Of a stretch of 64,000 nt of DNA, positions 9,076-18,342 are shown one piece after another; positions within the stretch are counted from its first letter, which is position 1; every line of letters starts with the position of its first letter. The DNA is taken from assembly GCF_020639365.1 (NCBI RefSeq), contig NZ_JAINUL010000001.1, forward strand, positions 8,054,615 through 8,118,614. Reading direction: 5' to 3'. The notes below the pieces were generated by a model that was given only the letters and a program-made list of their open reading frames with translations, ran no database searches and was not told where the DNA came from. The translations under genes and the position numbers were made by a program. The stretch comes from Streptomyces flavotricini. GTDB taxonomy: Bacteria; Actinomycetota; Actinomycetes; Streptomycetales; Streptomycetaceae.

Positions 9076-9314
9076 TTATCTGTCGCGAAGATGTGTTTTC
9101 TTGTGATTCAAGATGAATGCCAGCAGGATTCTTGCTCGCGGCAAGAAGAACGCAGGCCTGTGTCCCCGGGCCGCGCGAACGCCTCTCCCCGCCCTCACGG
9201 CGCCCTCCACCCGTACCGCCTTCGCCTCCGCAGCCTGCCGTGGACGGGGCACGGCGGCGGACGGTGCGGATCGAACCGTCGACGGGCACCCCTCACGCCC
9301 CGAAAGGAAGTGGT

Positions 9315-10107
9315 ATGCCCCAGCAACCGCTCATGGGACTCACCACCTACCTCGCCAACGCGCAGTGGGGTGAATGGGACATTCCCCCCGCGGTGCTGCC
9401 CGCGGCGTACCCGGACTGCGCACAGGCGGCGGGCGGCCGCACCGTGCTGCCGCCGCCGGACGGGCCGGAGGCCGCGGCCGATGTGGTCGGCCGTCTGGAC
9501 GCGATCGCCCTGAGGGGGGTGAGGGCCTGGATCCCGCCCCGTACGGGGCCGTGCCCCATCCGCGTACCGGGCCGCCGGTGCGTGAGCGCGACGGGTGGGA
9601 GCGGGCCGTGCTGGCCGCCGGCCTCGCCCACCACACACCCGTGCTCGGGGTGTGCCGGGGGATGCAGCTCATGAACGTACACGAGGGCGGCACCGTCATC
9701 CAGCACCTGCCCGACAGCGTGGGCCACGACGGCAACAACCCCTACCGGGGCCACTTCTGCCGCCCACGCCGTGACCACGGCGCCCGGGACACAGGTCGGC
9801 GCCCTGCCGCCGGGGACGCATCAGGTCGCCACGCACCATCATCAGGCGGTGGAGCGCCTCGGCGCGGGGTTGATCGTCGCCGCCAGTACGGCGGACGGCA
9901 CCGTCGAGGCGATCGGGAGCAGCCGGTACCGCTTCGCCGTGGGCGCCCAATGGCACCCCGGAGATGGGTGTCGACGCGCCGGCCGTGCAGGCCCTGGTGG
10001 CTGCCGCGGGCTCCGCCGAAGGTACCGGTCCTGCCCGGACGGCCGGACGGAATACGCGCACGGTGCGAAGCGCGCAGGGCCGGATTTTCCCGACACAGGT
10101 GTCTTGA
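9315..10107 (+). pseudogene. Frameshifted class I glutamine amidotransferase-like hydrolase (PuuD type)
   Basis: The start MPQQPLMGLTTYLANAQWGE follows GAAAGGAAG. Three reading frames must be joined to recover the family. The first breaks in a G-run at 9513-9519, where GGEGLDPAPYG resumes in the next frame. That second frame carries the nucleophile motif GVCRGMQLMNV. A break near 9762 moves to the frame with HHHQAVERLGAGL and GAQWHP, containing the catalytic His, and a third break follows that motif. Intact homologues hydrolyse gamma-glutamyl amides such as gamma-glutamyl-GABA. The gene faces LysR and precedes the asparagine operon. Confidence 0.75.
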
Positions 10108-10138
10108 CACCTCGGGACGCACCCCTCAGGATCACAGC

Positions 10139-10870
10139 GTGAACCTGTCAGACAGCCAGACAGGTGGCTCCCTTCCGCGACGCGTCAGCGCCATGGAAGC
10201 GGTATTCGGCCACCTGCGCAGCGCCATCGAGCGCGGTGAGTACGTCGTAGGCGACAAGCTCCCCTCCGAAGCCGAGTTGTGCCGCGCCCTCGAGGTCAGC
10301 CGGCCCGTACTGCGGGAGGCCCTGCGGGCCCTGCAGGCCATGGGGCTGACCGTCTCCAAGAGCGGCAAGGGCACCTTCGTCGTGGCCAACACGGTCGAGG
10401 ACCCCACCTTCGGCGACTACGCCGCCAGTGACCTGCTGGAGGTGCGCCGGCACGTCGAGATCCCGGTCGCCGGGTACGCCGCAAGCCGCCGCACCCCCGA
10501 GGATCTGGACCATCTGAGCCATCTGCTTGACCGGATGGAGCAGGAGACCGACACCACCGCGTGGGTGGCGATGGACACCGTCTTCCACCTGGCGGTGGCC
10601 GAGGCCTCCCGCAACCCCGTCTTCCGCCGCGTCATCGAGGAGATCCGCGACGCACTGGCGCGTCAGTCGACCTTCCTCAATGAACTCGGCGGCCGGCGCG
10701 AGCAGTCCAACTGCGAGCACCGGGCGATCCTGGAGGCGCTGGCCGACGGCAGCGAGCACGACGCGGTGGAGGCCATGTCCCACCACCTGCTCCGGGTCGA
10801 GACGACCCTCACCGACATCGTGCGCCCCCAGCGCACGGACACTTCCACGGAAGGCAGACCCGAGGCGTGA
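10139..10870 (+). CDS. FadR-subfamily GntR transcriptional regulator
   Basis: The 243-residue protein has the winged helix VGDKLPSEAELCRALEVSRP and LREALRALQAMGL, then an all-helical FCD effector domain (DTVFHLAVAEASRNPVF; the conserved His residues are present). GTG 10139 is the assumed start; ATG 10193 is an alternative. The stop overlaps the permease start (GTGA), so it is the first gene of an asparagine/aspartate operon and probably its autoregulated repressor. Confidence 0.9.
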   Translation: MNLSDSQTGGSLPRRVSAMEAVFGHLRSAIERGEYVVGDKLPSEAELCRALEVSRPVLREALRALQAMGLTVSKSGKGTFVVANTVEDPTFGDYAASDLLEVRRHVEIPVAGYAASRRTPEDLDHLSHLLDRMEQETDTTAWVAMDTVFHLAVAEASRNPVFRRVIEEIRDALARQSTFLNELGGRREQSNCEHRAILEALADGSEHDAVEAMSHHLLRVETTLTDIVRPQRTDTSTEGRPEA

Positions 10871-12306
10871 GCGAGCAGTTCCTCAAAGACGAGAAGCGCC
10901 CCACCGCCCGTCATGTCGACGCCGGGGACACCGGCTACAGCAAGTCCTTGAAACCCCGGCACGTCAACATGATCGCCATCGGGGGTGCGATCGGCACCGG
11001 GCTGTTCCTCGGCGCGGGCGGACGCCTCGCCGAGGCCGGGCCCTCCCTGTTCGTCGCCTACGCCGTCTGCGGCGTGTTCGCGTTCCTCGTCGTGCGCGCG
11101 CTCGGCGAGCTCGTCCTGTACCGGCCGTCCTCCGGCGCCTTCGTCTCGTACGCCCGGGAGTTCCTCGGGGAGAAGGGCGCGTACACCGCGGGCTGGATGT
11201 ACTTCCTCAACTGGGCGACCACCGGCATCGCCGACATCACGGCCGTCGCCACGTACACCCACTACTGGCACCTGTTCTCCGATGTCCCCCAGTGGGTGAT
11301 CGCCCTCATAGCCCTGGCCGTGGTCCTCACCGTGAACCTCATCTCGGTGCGGATCTTCGGCGAACTGGAGTTCTGGTTCGCCATCGTCAAGGTCGGCGCG
11401 CTGGTGGTCTTCATGGGGATCGGGATCTTCCTCCTGGTCACCCGGCATCCCGTCGACGGCGCCGTCCCCGGCTCTGCTCTGATCACCGGCAACGGCGGGA
11501 TCTTCCCCAACGGCCTGCTGCCCATGCTGCTGATCATCCAGGGCGTCGTCTTCGCCTACGCCTCTGTCGAGCTGGTCGGCGTCACGGCCGGTGAGACCGA
11601 GAACCCCGAGGAGATCATGCCGAAGGCGATCAACTCGATCATGTGGCGCGTGGGCCTCTTCTACGTCGGCTCGGTCGTCCTGCTGTCGATGCTGATGCCG
11701 TGGAGCAGCTACAGCGCCGGCCAGAGCCCGTTCGTGACCGTGCTCTCCCACATCGGTGTGCCGGCGGCCGGCGGCGTGATGAACCTGGTCGTCCTCACCG
11801 CCGCCATGTCCTCGCTCAACTCCGGCCTCTACTCCACGGGCCGCATCCTGCGCTCGATGGCCGTCAACGGCTCCGCCCCGCGCTTCACCGCCCGGCTCAG
11901 CCGCACCCAGGTGCCCTACGGCGGCATCCTGCTCACCAGCGGCATGTGCGTCCTCGGCGTCGGGCTCAACTTCGTGGTTCCGGCGGATGCGTTCGAGATC
12001 GTGCTCAACCTCGCGGCCATCGGCATCCTCGCCACCTGGGGCATGATCATGGTCTGCCACCTCTTCTTCTGGCGGAAGACCCGTGACGGCGAACTGACCC
12101 GTCCCTCCTACCGCCTGCCCGGGTCCCCGTGGACCGAACTCGTGACACTGGCCTTCCTCGCCTCCGTCCTGGTCCTCATGTACGCCGACGGAGGGGCGGC
12201 GCGCACCACCGTGCTGTGCGTGCCGCTGATCGCCGCGGCGCTGGTCGCCGGCTGGTACGCCGTCCGCGGCCGCGTGGCGCGCGCCGCCGCGAAGAGCGAG
12301 GGCTGA
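10867..12306 (+). CDS. ansP: Amino acid permease, probably L-asparagine transporter
   Basis: 479 residues with about twelve membrane segments and the amino-acid/polyamine/organocation signature near the N-terminus (MIAIGGAIGTGLFLGAG). GELEFWFAIVKV and SSLNSGLYSTGR are typical of the AnsP/GabP/lysine permease group. Import of asparagine is inferred from the operon, which continues with an asparaginase and aspartase. Translation is coupled to the regulator by a four-base overlap. Confidence 0.88.
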   Translation: MSEQFLKDEKRPTARHVDAGDTGYSKSLKPRHVNMIAIGGAIGTGLFLGAGGRLAEAGPSLFVAYAVCGVFAFLVVRALGELVLYRPSSGAFVSYAREFLGEKGAYTAGWMYFLNWATTGIADITAVATYTHYWHLFSDVPQWVIALIALAVVLTVNLISVRIFGELEFWFAIVKVGALVVFMGIGIFLLVTRHPVDGAVPGSALITGNGGIFPNGLLPMLLIIQGVVFAYASVELVGVTAGETENPEEIMPKAINSIMWRVGLFYVGSVVLLSMLMPWSSYSAGQSPFVTVLSHIGVPAAGGVMNLVVLTAAMSSLNSGLYSTGRILRSMAVNGSAPRFTARLSRTQVPYGGILLTSGMCVLGVGLNFVVPADAFEIVLNLAAIGILATWGMIMVCHLFFWRKTRDGELTRPSYRLPGSPWTELVTLAFLASVLVLMYADGGAARTTVLCVPLIAAALVAGWYAVRGRVARAAAKSEG

Positions 12307-12395
12307 GCCGGGCGGCGGGCGCGGCCCGTCCCCCCGGGCCGGGCCGGCCGCCGGCCACCCCGGTCAGCAGCAACCCACCACCGAACGAGGCAGTG

Positions 12396-13412
12396 ATGCG
12401 CAGCAGTCTCCTCGCGGACGCGCCCGCGATGCGCGAGCCCCAGCACGCACCCGTCGCCCACGTCACCCGGGGCGGCGTGATCGAGGGAGTCCACTACGGA
12501 TCCGTCGTCGTCCTCGGCGGTGATGGCGACGTCCGGTTGAGCATCGGAGACATCGAGGCCGCCTGCTACCCGCGCTCAGCCCTCAAGCCGGTCCAGGCCC
12601 TCGCCATGGTGCGGGCCGGGCTGCCGCTCGACGGCGCCCTGCTCTCCCTCTCGATGGGGAGCCACTCCGGCGAGGAGCACCACCTCGCAGGTACCCGGCT
12701 GATCCTCGAACTGGCCGGCCTCACCGAGGACGACCTGCGCAACGTCCCCGACGTGCCGTACGCCCCGGCGGTCCGGGATGCCTGGGTGCGCGAGGGCCGC
12801 GGGCCTTCCCGGCTCGCCCAGAACTGCTCCGGCAAGCACGCGGCGATGCTGTACCTGTGCAAGCTGGCCGGCTGGCCCCTGGAGAGCTACCTCGACCCGG
12901 GCCACCCGCTTCAGAGGGCGATCGCCGAGGTCGTCGAGGAACTCACCGGCCAGCACATCGCGAACGTCACCGTCGACGGCTGCGGAGCCCCGCTGTTCGC
13001 AGTGTCCCTGCACGGCCTGGCCCGCGCCGCCGCCCGCATCGCCACGGCCGGTCCGGACACCGCCGGGCGCCGGGTGGCGGACGCGCTGCGCGTCCATCCG
13101 GAGATGGCCTCCGGCACAGGGCGAGACACGGCCCAGCTGATGCGCGCGGTGCCCGGGCTGCTGGCCAAGGACGGCTTCGAGGGCGTCCAGGTGGCCGCGC
13201 TGCCCGACGGCCGGGCCGTCGCAGTGAAGATCTCCGACGGGGCGGACCGGGCGCGCATCCCGGTGACGGCCGCAGCCCTCGCCCGGGCGGGAGTCGAGCC
13301 GCGGCTGCTCGCCGGGTTCGAGGGCGAGCCGATGACCGGCGGCGGCCGGCCCGTCGGCGGCATCCAGCCGGTGGCCGCGCTGAACCCGCCCACCATCCCC
13401 GCCACCGCCTGA
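12396..13412 (+). CDS. L-asparaginase (AnsA-like superfamily)
   Basis: A 338-residue enzyme of the asparaginase family found in Rhizobium and actinobacteria, distinct from the E. coli AnsA/AnsB fold. Characteristic segments are CYPRSALKPVQALAMVRAGL, MGSHSGEEHH and NCSGKHAAML, containing the conserved Ser/Lys/Cys residues of the family. It should convert asparagine to aspartate and ammonia, feeding the aspartase that follows. ATG 12396 follows AACGAGG. It lies 89 bases after the permease. Confidence 0.9.
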   Translation: MRSSLLADAPAMREPQHAPVAHVTRGGVIEGVHYGSVVVLGGDGDVRLSIGDIEAACYPRSALKPVQALAMVRAGLPLDGALLSLSMGSHSGEEHHLAGTRLILELAGLTEDDLRNVPDVPYAPAVRDAWVREGRGPSRLAQNCSGKHAAMLYLCKLAGWPLESYLDPGHPLQRAIAEVVEELTGQHIANVTVDGCGAPLFAVSLHGLARAAARIATAGPDTAGRRVADALRVHPEMASGTGRDTAQLMRAVPGLLAKDGFEGVQVAALPDGRAVAVKISDGADRARIPVTAAALARAGVEPRLLAGFEGEPMTGGGRPVGGIQPVAALNPPTIPATA

Positions 13413-13468
13413 CTCCATCCCCTTTCACCACCTTGACCCACCCACCTCAGGAAGAGGGCCGCACACCC

Positions 13469-14878
13469 ATGACCGCCGCCACCCGCAGCGAACACGACCT
13501 GCTCGGAGACCGCGAAGTCCCCGCCGACGCCTACTGGGGCGTCCACACCCTGCGCGCCACCGAGAACTTCCCCATCACCGGCACGCCGATCTCCACCTAC
13601 CCGCACCTGATCGACGCCCTCGCTGCCGTCAAGGAGGCCGCAGCCCTCGCCAACGGGGAACTCGGCCTGCTGGAGCCCGCGAAAGCGGCCGTGATCGTCG
13701 CCGCCTGCCAGGAGATACGCGGCGGCAAGCTCCACGACCAGTTCGTCGTGGACGTAATCCAGGGCGGCGCCGGCACCTCGACCAACATGAACGCCAACGA
13801 GGTCATCGCCAACCGGGCGCTGGAGCTGCTGGGCCACGCCAGGGGCGAGTACCGGCACCTGCACCCCAACGAGGACGTCAACCTCGGCCAGTCCACCAAC
13901 GACGTCTACCCGACCGCCGTTCGGATCGCGACCGCCTCGGCGGTGCGCGGCCTGCTCGAAGCCATGGCCGTCCTGCAGAACGCCTTCGCCCGCAAGGCCG
14001 CCGAGTTCCACGACGTGCTGAAGATGGGCCGCACCCAGCTCCAGGACGCCGTACCGATGACCCTCGGGCAGGAGTTCTCCGCCTTCGCCGTCATGCTCGA
14101 CGAGGACCGCAGCCGGCTCGCGGAGGCCCTCGGACTCATCCACGAGATCAACCTCGGCGCCACCGCCATCGGCACCGGCCTCAACGCCCCTGCCGGGTAC
14201 GCCGAGGCTGCCCGCCGCCACCTCGCCGACATCACCGGGCTGCCCCTGGTCACCGCGGCCGACCTGGTCGAAGCCACCCAGGACTGCGGCGCCTTCGTCC
14301 AGATGTCCGGCGTCCTCAAGCGCATCGCCGTCAAGCTGTCCAAGACCTGCAACGACCTGCGCCTGCTGTCCTCCGGGCCCCGCGCCGGACTCGGCGAGAT
14401 CAACCTGCCGCCGGTCCAGGCGGGCTCGAGCATCATGCCCGGCAAGGTCAACCCGGTGATCCCCGAGGTCGTCAACCAGGTCGCCTTCGAAGTGATCGGC
14501 AACGACATCACCATCACCATGGCCGCCGAAGCCGGACAGCTCCAGCTCAACGCCTTCGAGCCGGTGATCCTGCACTCGCTGTCGAAGTCCGTCACCCACC
14601 TCCGCGCGGCCTGCCTCACCCTCGCGGAACGCTGCGTGAGCGGCATCACCGCCAACACCGAGATGCTGCGCGCCACCGTCGAGAACTCCATCGGCCTGGT
14701 GACCGCCCTGAACCCGCACATCGGATACACCGCCGCCACCGACATCGCCAAGGAGGCCCTCGCCACCGGCCGGGGTGTGGCCGAACTCGTCCTGGAACGG
14801 GGCCTGCTGCCGGCCGAACAACTCACCGCCCTGCTGCGGCCCGAGGCGATCGCGGGGACCGGCCCGGCCCGTACCTGA
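13469..14878 (+). CDS. aspA: Aspartate ammonia-lyase
   Basis: A 469-residue member of the fumarase/aspartase superfamily. The signature loop GSSIMPGKVNP is intact, with the catalytic Ser in GSS, and QSTNDVYPT and TSTNMNANEV are also present. It releases ammonia from aspartate to yield fumarate, completing the route from imported asparagine to the TCA cycle. ATG 13469 is preceded by AGGAAG. It is the last gene of the operon; IS256 remnant sequence begins about 50 bases after its stop. Confidence 0.95.
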   Translation: MTAATRSEHDLLGDREVPADAYWGVHTLRATENFPITGTPISTYPHLIDALAAVKEAAALANGELGLLEPAKAAVIVAACQEIRGGKLHDQFVVDVIQGGAGTSTNMNANEVIANRALELLGHARGEYRHLHPNEDVNLGQSTNDVYPTAVRIATASAVRGLLEAMAVLQNAFARKAAEFHDVLKMGRTQLQDAVPMTLGQEFSAFAVMLDEDRSRLAEALGLIHEINLGATAIGTGLNAPAGYAEAARRHLADITGLPLVTAADLVEATQDCGAFVQMSGVLKRIAVKLSKTCNDLRLLSSGPRAGLGEINLPPVQAGSSIMPGKVNPVIPEVVNQVAFEVIGNDITITMAAEAGQLQLNAFEPVILHSLSKSVTHLRAACLTLAERCVSGITANTEMLRATVENSIGLVTALNPHIGYTAATDIAKEALATGRGVAELVLERGLLPAEQLTALLRPEAIAGTGPART

Positions 14879-14924
14879 CAGCCACCGCCGGGCGGGTGCA
14901 CCAGAGCGCGGGCGGGTGCGACGG

Positions 14925-15180
14925 GTGCGGCACGCGTGGGCTGAGTTCGTGCCGTTCCTGCAGTTCGACGCGGAGATCCGGCGGATCGTCTGCCCGACCG
15001 ACACGATCGAGTCCGTCAACGCCAGGATCCGCCGGGCCGTCCGCGCCCGCGGTCACTCCCCCTCGGAGAACGCGGCTCTGAAGTGCGTCTGCCTCGCAGT
15101 GATGTCCCTGGACCCGGCCGGCGCCGGCCGCAAACGCTGGACGACCCGCCGGAAGCGGGCCCTCCAGGCCTTCGGGGCAA
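14925..15180 (+). pseudogene. IS256-family transposase C-terminal remnant
   Basis: About 80 codons read HAWAEFVPFLQFDAEIRRIV, ESVNARIRRAVRARGH, ALKCVCLAVMSLDPAGAGRK and end near LQAFGATVHPD. This is the standard C-terminus of IS256/mutator transposases. The N-terminal three quarters and the left end are absent, and no start codon or terminal repeat is visible. Confidence 0.8.
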
Positions 15181-15217
15181 CAGTTCACCCTGACGCGCCG
15201 AAGTCAGTAGCGGCGGG

Positions 15218-15252
15218 GCAGGGGGACGACGCCCTTGGCGTCGTCCCCCTGC
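15218..15252. terminator. Strong bidirectional terminator hairpin
   Basis: Sixteen perfectly paired bases (arm GCAGGGGGACGACGCC) around a CTT centre. It lies between the aspartase/IS remnant on the plus strand and the AraC gene ending at 15375 on the minus strand, so it can serve both. Confidence 0.8.
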
Positions 15253-15374
15253 CTTGGATCCGGGACCGTGGCGGACGTACTGAGCCGGCGGCGAAGCCGC
15301 TGGACTTCGTCGTCCTTGGTGGCCCCTCGCCCCGCGACTCCCGAGCGGCCTTCGCCTGCTCCGCCAAGACCGCT

Positions 15375-16436
15375 TCAACGGTCCGCTCGATGTCCTGGGC
15401 GTACTGGAGGAGAGGCCGGATCGACGGGATGAAGAGGGGTGTCCGCCCTGGCCAGGTCTTCCGCCCGGGCCTGCCTGCGGAAGGCCGCGGGCGGCAGGCC
15501 GTAGGCCTCGCGGAACGCCCGGCTGAACGCGGACGCGTGCCGGAAGCCCCGCCGGGCGCCGATGACGTGCACGGGCACCTCCCGGTGCAGCGGGTCCGCC
15601 AGGTCCTGGCGTGCCCGCGCGAGCCGCTGGCCTTGAACGAAGGCCGCGACCGTCGCCCCGTCCCCCTCCTGCTGGAACACCCGGTGGAGATAGCTGACGG
15701 AGATGTGGTGGGCGGCGGCGATCGCGGGGACGTCCAGCAGCGGATCGTCGGCGTTGTCCTGGATGAAGGCCATCACGCGGAGCGCCAGGGCGCGCCGGTG
15801 CGTCTCCGGGGTCAAGGACCGGTCCGATTCGAGGACGCCGGCGAAGAGCGAGGCGACGAGATCGGCCAGTACGCCGCTCAGGCGCGGCCCCTCGGCCGGC
15901 CGGTATGACCGGCTGTCCTTGGTCACCTGGTCGAGGAAGGTGGCCAGCAGGGCCCCCATTCCCTCCCGGGCCGAGATGCGCTTGCCGATGACCCGGCCAG
16001 CGGTGTGCGGGGGCAGCGGCAGCAGCGCCTTGGGTACCTCGACCCCGATGATCTCGACGGAATGCGGGCCGGAACTGATCTCGAACGGCCGTGACGTGTC
16101 GCTGGTGTGGATGTCGAGCACACCGTGCACCACGGTGTCCTTGCCCAGCGTCACCGCTCCCGCCCCGCGTTTGATCAGCGAGAGGTGGAACGCCTCGGGG
16201 TCCGACCTCGCTATCAGCTTCGGTGTGCGCTGGAAGGTCAGGGGACGGCATTCCATCGGATAGACCGTGATCCCGCCGAGCGAGATGACGCGCTGGTTCA
16301 CCCAGAAGTCGGCGGCGTGCTCACTGCGCATCTCCATGGGCGCATGCGTCTCCGACATCAGGGCCCGCCAACTCTCGAAACGGTCGGCGGGCGCTAGCTC
16401 CGCGCTGCGGAACGTTCTCTCGGGCAGCATGATCAC
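15375..16436 (-). CDS. AraC-family transcriptional regulator
   Basis: 353 residues. The N-terminal half is an AraC ligand-binding type domain (HLSLIKRGAGAVTLG, GVLDIHTSDTSRPFE). The C-terminal half has two helix-turn-helix motifs: LDVPAIAAAHHISVSYLHRV near residue 235, then GFRHASAFSRAFREAYGLPP near residue 290. About 35 residues extend past the usual family end, with no recognisable motif. GTG 16436 or ATG 16430 could start translation. No obvious adjacent target gene; the divergent neighbour is a hydrolase remnant. Confidence 0.88.
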   Translation of the reverse strand: MIMLPERTFRSAELAPADRFESWRALMSETHAPMEMRSEHAADFWVNQRVISLGGITVYPMECRPLTFQRTPKLIARSDPEAFHLSLIKRGAGAVTLGKDTVVHGVLDIHTSDTSRPFEISSGPHSVEIIGVEVPKALLPLPPHTAGRVIGKRISAREGMGALLATFLDQVTKDSRSYRPAEGPRLSGVLADLVASLFAGVLESDRSLTPETHRRALALRVMAFIQDNADDPLLDVPAIAAAHHISVSYLHRVFQQEGDGATVAAFVQGQRLARARQDLADPLHREVPVHVIGARRGFRHASAFSRAFREAYGLPPAAFRRQARAEDLARADTPLHPVDPASPPVRPGHRADR

Positions 16437-16633
16437 GGGTTTACACCGGCCGTGACGGCCCGCGCAACAAGAGCCGGGGCCCCGGGGCGCGGGCCGCGGG
16501 GCGACTCTCCGTCAAGACACTGTGCACGGCAGGCCAATGCGCGGTGCTCCGGGGTTCGGCAGAGTGGGTGCCGGAGGGTCGGTGAGGGGACGGGAAACCG
16601 GAGATCCGCCGACGACCGGGGCCTCTCGTGGTC

Positions 16634-16694
16634 CCGGCACTGAGCTGACGCCGCCCGAGGACGGGGGTTTCGGGCGGCGTCAGCTCAGTGCCGG
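16634..16694. terminator. 25-base perfect inverted repeat (hairpin)
   Basis: Arms 16634-16658 and 16670-16694 pair perfectly over 25 bases around an 11-base loop. It looks like a very strong terminator, yet no intact gene ends here: the AraC gene starts 198 bases to the left on the other strand and a truncated hydrolase lies to the right. The remaining sequence from 16437 to 16821 shows no gene. Confidence 0.5.
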
Positions 16695-16821
16695 AACCAG
16701 GCCCTCTACTCGTTTGTGGCAGCCGCTTCGCGATGCTGATTCGTGCGTGGTCGTCCCGCAGTTCGCGCGGCCGACGCTCATCGATGACGGCTGCGGCTTC
16801 CCTCCATGCACTGCATGCGTT

Positions 16822-17178
16822 CTGGCGTTCCGGGAGCCAGGGGTAGTCGGACGGACCAATGCCCGGGAACTCGATCCCGCACAGCGTGCCTCGCTCGCCT
16901 ACTACCGCGATGCCGCGGAATCAGCACGTGGGAATCATGACGCCCTCGAACGGGGGAACTTGACCGTCCCGGTCCTGGGAATCTCCAGCTCCCACGGCTC
17001 GATCCCCGACATGGCCGCCTCCCTCAGTCCATGGGCCAGGAACGTGACCGGCGCCGTCATCCCACAAGCCGGACACTTCATCCCCGACGAACAGCCCGGC
17101 GCAACTGTGGAGGTGTTGACCGCGTTCATCGATCACGAGCGTGTCGAGCAGTTCGCGACAAGCTGGTCAGTCCGGTGA
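16822..17178 (+). pseudogene. C-terminal remnant of an alpha/beta hydrolase
   Basis: The last ~110 residues match the end of an epoxide-hydrolase-type alpha/beta hydrolase: the cap region AQRASLAYYRDAAESARGNH, the strand LTVPVLGISSSHG, and the catalytic His segment VIPQAGHFIPDEQPG. The nucleophile half is missing upstream, and the preceding frame back to 16522 is unlike the family. I call it a 5'-truncated pseudogene. Confidence 0.65.
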
Positions 17179-17389
17179 CGTCGGCGAGATCAGCCAGCAA
17201 CAGTGCCCCGGCATGACCCACCACTCCCACAAGAAGATGGCGGCAGCCGCCGGACGTCCCGATGAGGGAGTCCCCCGCCAGGCTCACGGCGAGGGCCAGA
17301 CCGGCGGGGTGTGCAGGTCTTCGGATCCATCGGAATCCTGGGCGTTGCCGTCCGCTGCGTCGCGCGGCCGGGGCGATCGGCGTCGATAC

Positions 17390-17647
17390 TCAGGCTTCCA
17401 CGTACGCGACGATCGTGATCGTCCGGAGGGCGGTCGCGTAGTAGATCACGCGCACGGCGTCGATTTCGTCCGTGTAGTCGCGCAGGAGCGTACCTGACAC
17501 TTCGGTGCCCAGCTCGGGGTTGACACTGATCGCGACCACCGCACGGTCCAGGCGGTGTGTTTCGTCTGCGGTGAGCTTGTCCAGCTGGGTGAGGGCGGGC
17601 TCGACCATGATGACGCGTGCGCGACGCGAGGAGTGGTCAGGCGACAC
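17390..17647 (-). CDS. RelE/ParE-like toxin of a type II toxin-antitoxin pair
   Basis: A compact 85-residue basic protein with the RelE-like pattern: helical LTQLDKLTADETHRLDRA, then strands GTLLRDYTDEIDAVRVIYYA and ITIVAYVEA. Family members cleave mRNA on the ribosome or poison gyrase. The start GTG 17647 overlaps the upstream gene by 11 bases; an internal ATG near 17607 (MVEPALTQ) is the alternative. The two-gene order and overlap fit antitoxin followed by toxin. Confidence 0.65.
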   Translation of the reverse strand: MSPDHSSRRARVIMVEPALTQLDKLTADETHRLDRAVVAISVNPELGTEVSGTLLRDYTDEIDAVRVIYYATALRTITIVAYVEA

Positions 17648-17873
17648 GGGGCTGCTCGTCTGCGAGGCGTGCCAGGTGGTCGCCGCGAGTGGTCTCCCAG
17701 GGCACGCCGACCTCAGCGGACGGGTAGCCGTACGCGGCGATGTCTTCCGACACCGAGGAGAGGGCGTCGGCTTTCGCCCGCTGTTCGGCCGCGCAGGCGC
17801 GGGGGGAGGCGGCGGTGTGCTCGTCGAGGGGCTGACGGTCCGGCACGGGCGCGGTGTCCGGCTGCTGGCTCAT
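17637..17873 (-). CDS. Putative antitoxin partner of the RelE-like toxin
   Basis: A 78-residue acidic, Ala/Pro-rich protein starting MSQQPDTAPVPDRQPLDE, with a second possible start at 17894 (MAAQEPR). The C-terminal part (YPSAEVGVPWETTRGDHLAR) is the ordered region expected to contact a toxin. No DNA-binding fold is obvious. The role is inferred from overlap and order. Confidence 0.5.
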   Translation of the reverse strand: MSQQPDTAPVPDRQPLDEHTAASPRACAAEQRAKADALSSVSEDIAAYGYPSAEVGVPWETTRGDHLARLADEQPRVA

Positions 17874-18075
17874 CCGGGGCTCCTGGGCTGCCATCTGGCG
17901 TGTGAAGCTCCACGGTATCGCCGCGTCCAGGCCCTGCAACCAGGTGACGACGAACCTGCGGCCCACATCGACGAACGCCCCGGTCGCAGCTCCCGTTCGG
18001 GCTCGTGACGCTCGCAGCCGCCCAGATCGGTTCGCGGCTGGGCCTGGTCGGCGCTGCTCTCTGGGGAGGACCGGC

Positions 18076-18161
18076 GGTACCCGCGCCGCTCACCCCGTTG
18101 CCCCGGGCCGCATCGCCACCCGGGGCAACGGGCCCGGTCCGCCCACCTCGGAAGCAGTGCA
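18076..18161 (+). repeat. Dispersed intergenic repeat, copy A
   Basis: These 86 bases match 33591-33677 in the same orientation with five mismatches and one gap; the last 34 bases are identical. The element contains short GC-rich inverted repeats (CACCCGGGG, CGGGCCCGG). It lies between the toxin pair and the PI-PLC terminator. No gene that I can support occupies 17895-18295. Confidence 0.75.
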
Positions 18162-18295
18162 CCGGTGCCGCTCGCGCCACCCAGTGCCAGTTCACGGGGA
18201 AGGCGCGGGTGTTCCCCGGCCTGGAGCTGACCGCCACCGTCTTGTCCGGGAAGATGGGCCGGGGTCCGAGCCGTCGGTGAATCCCGTGGGAAGGT

Positions 18296-18326
18296 CCCGG
18301 GCCGCTTCCCGTGGGAGCGGCCCGGG
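18296..18326 (-). terminator. Terminator of the PI-PLC-like gene
   Basis: Arms CCCGGGCCGCT (18296-18306) and 18316-18326 pair perfectly over 11 bases around a 9-base loop, 17 bases beyond the PI-PLC stop codon on the minus strand. Confidence 0.75.
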
Positions 18327-18342
18327 GGCACCGGGGGAGGTG

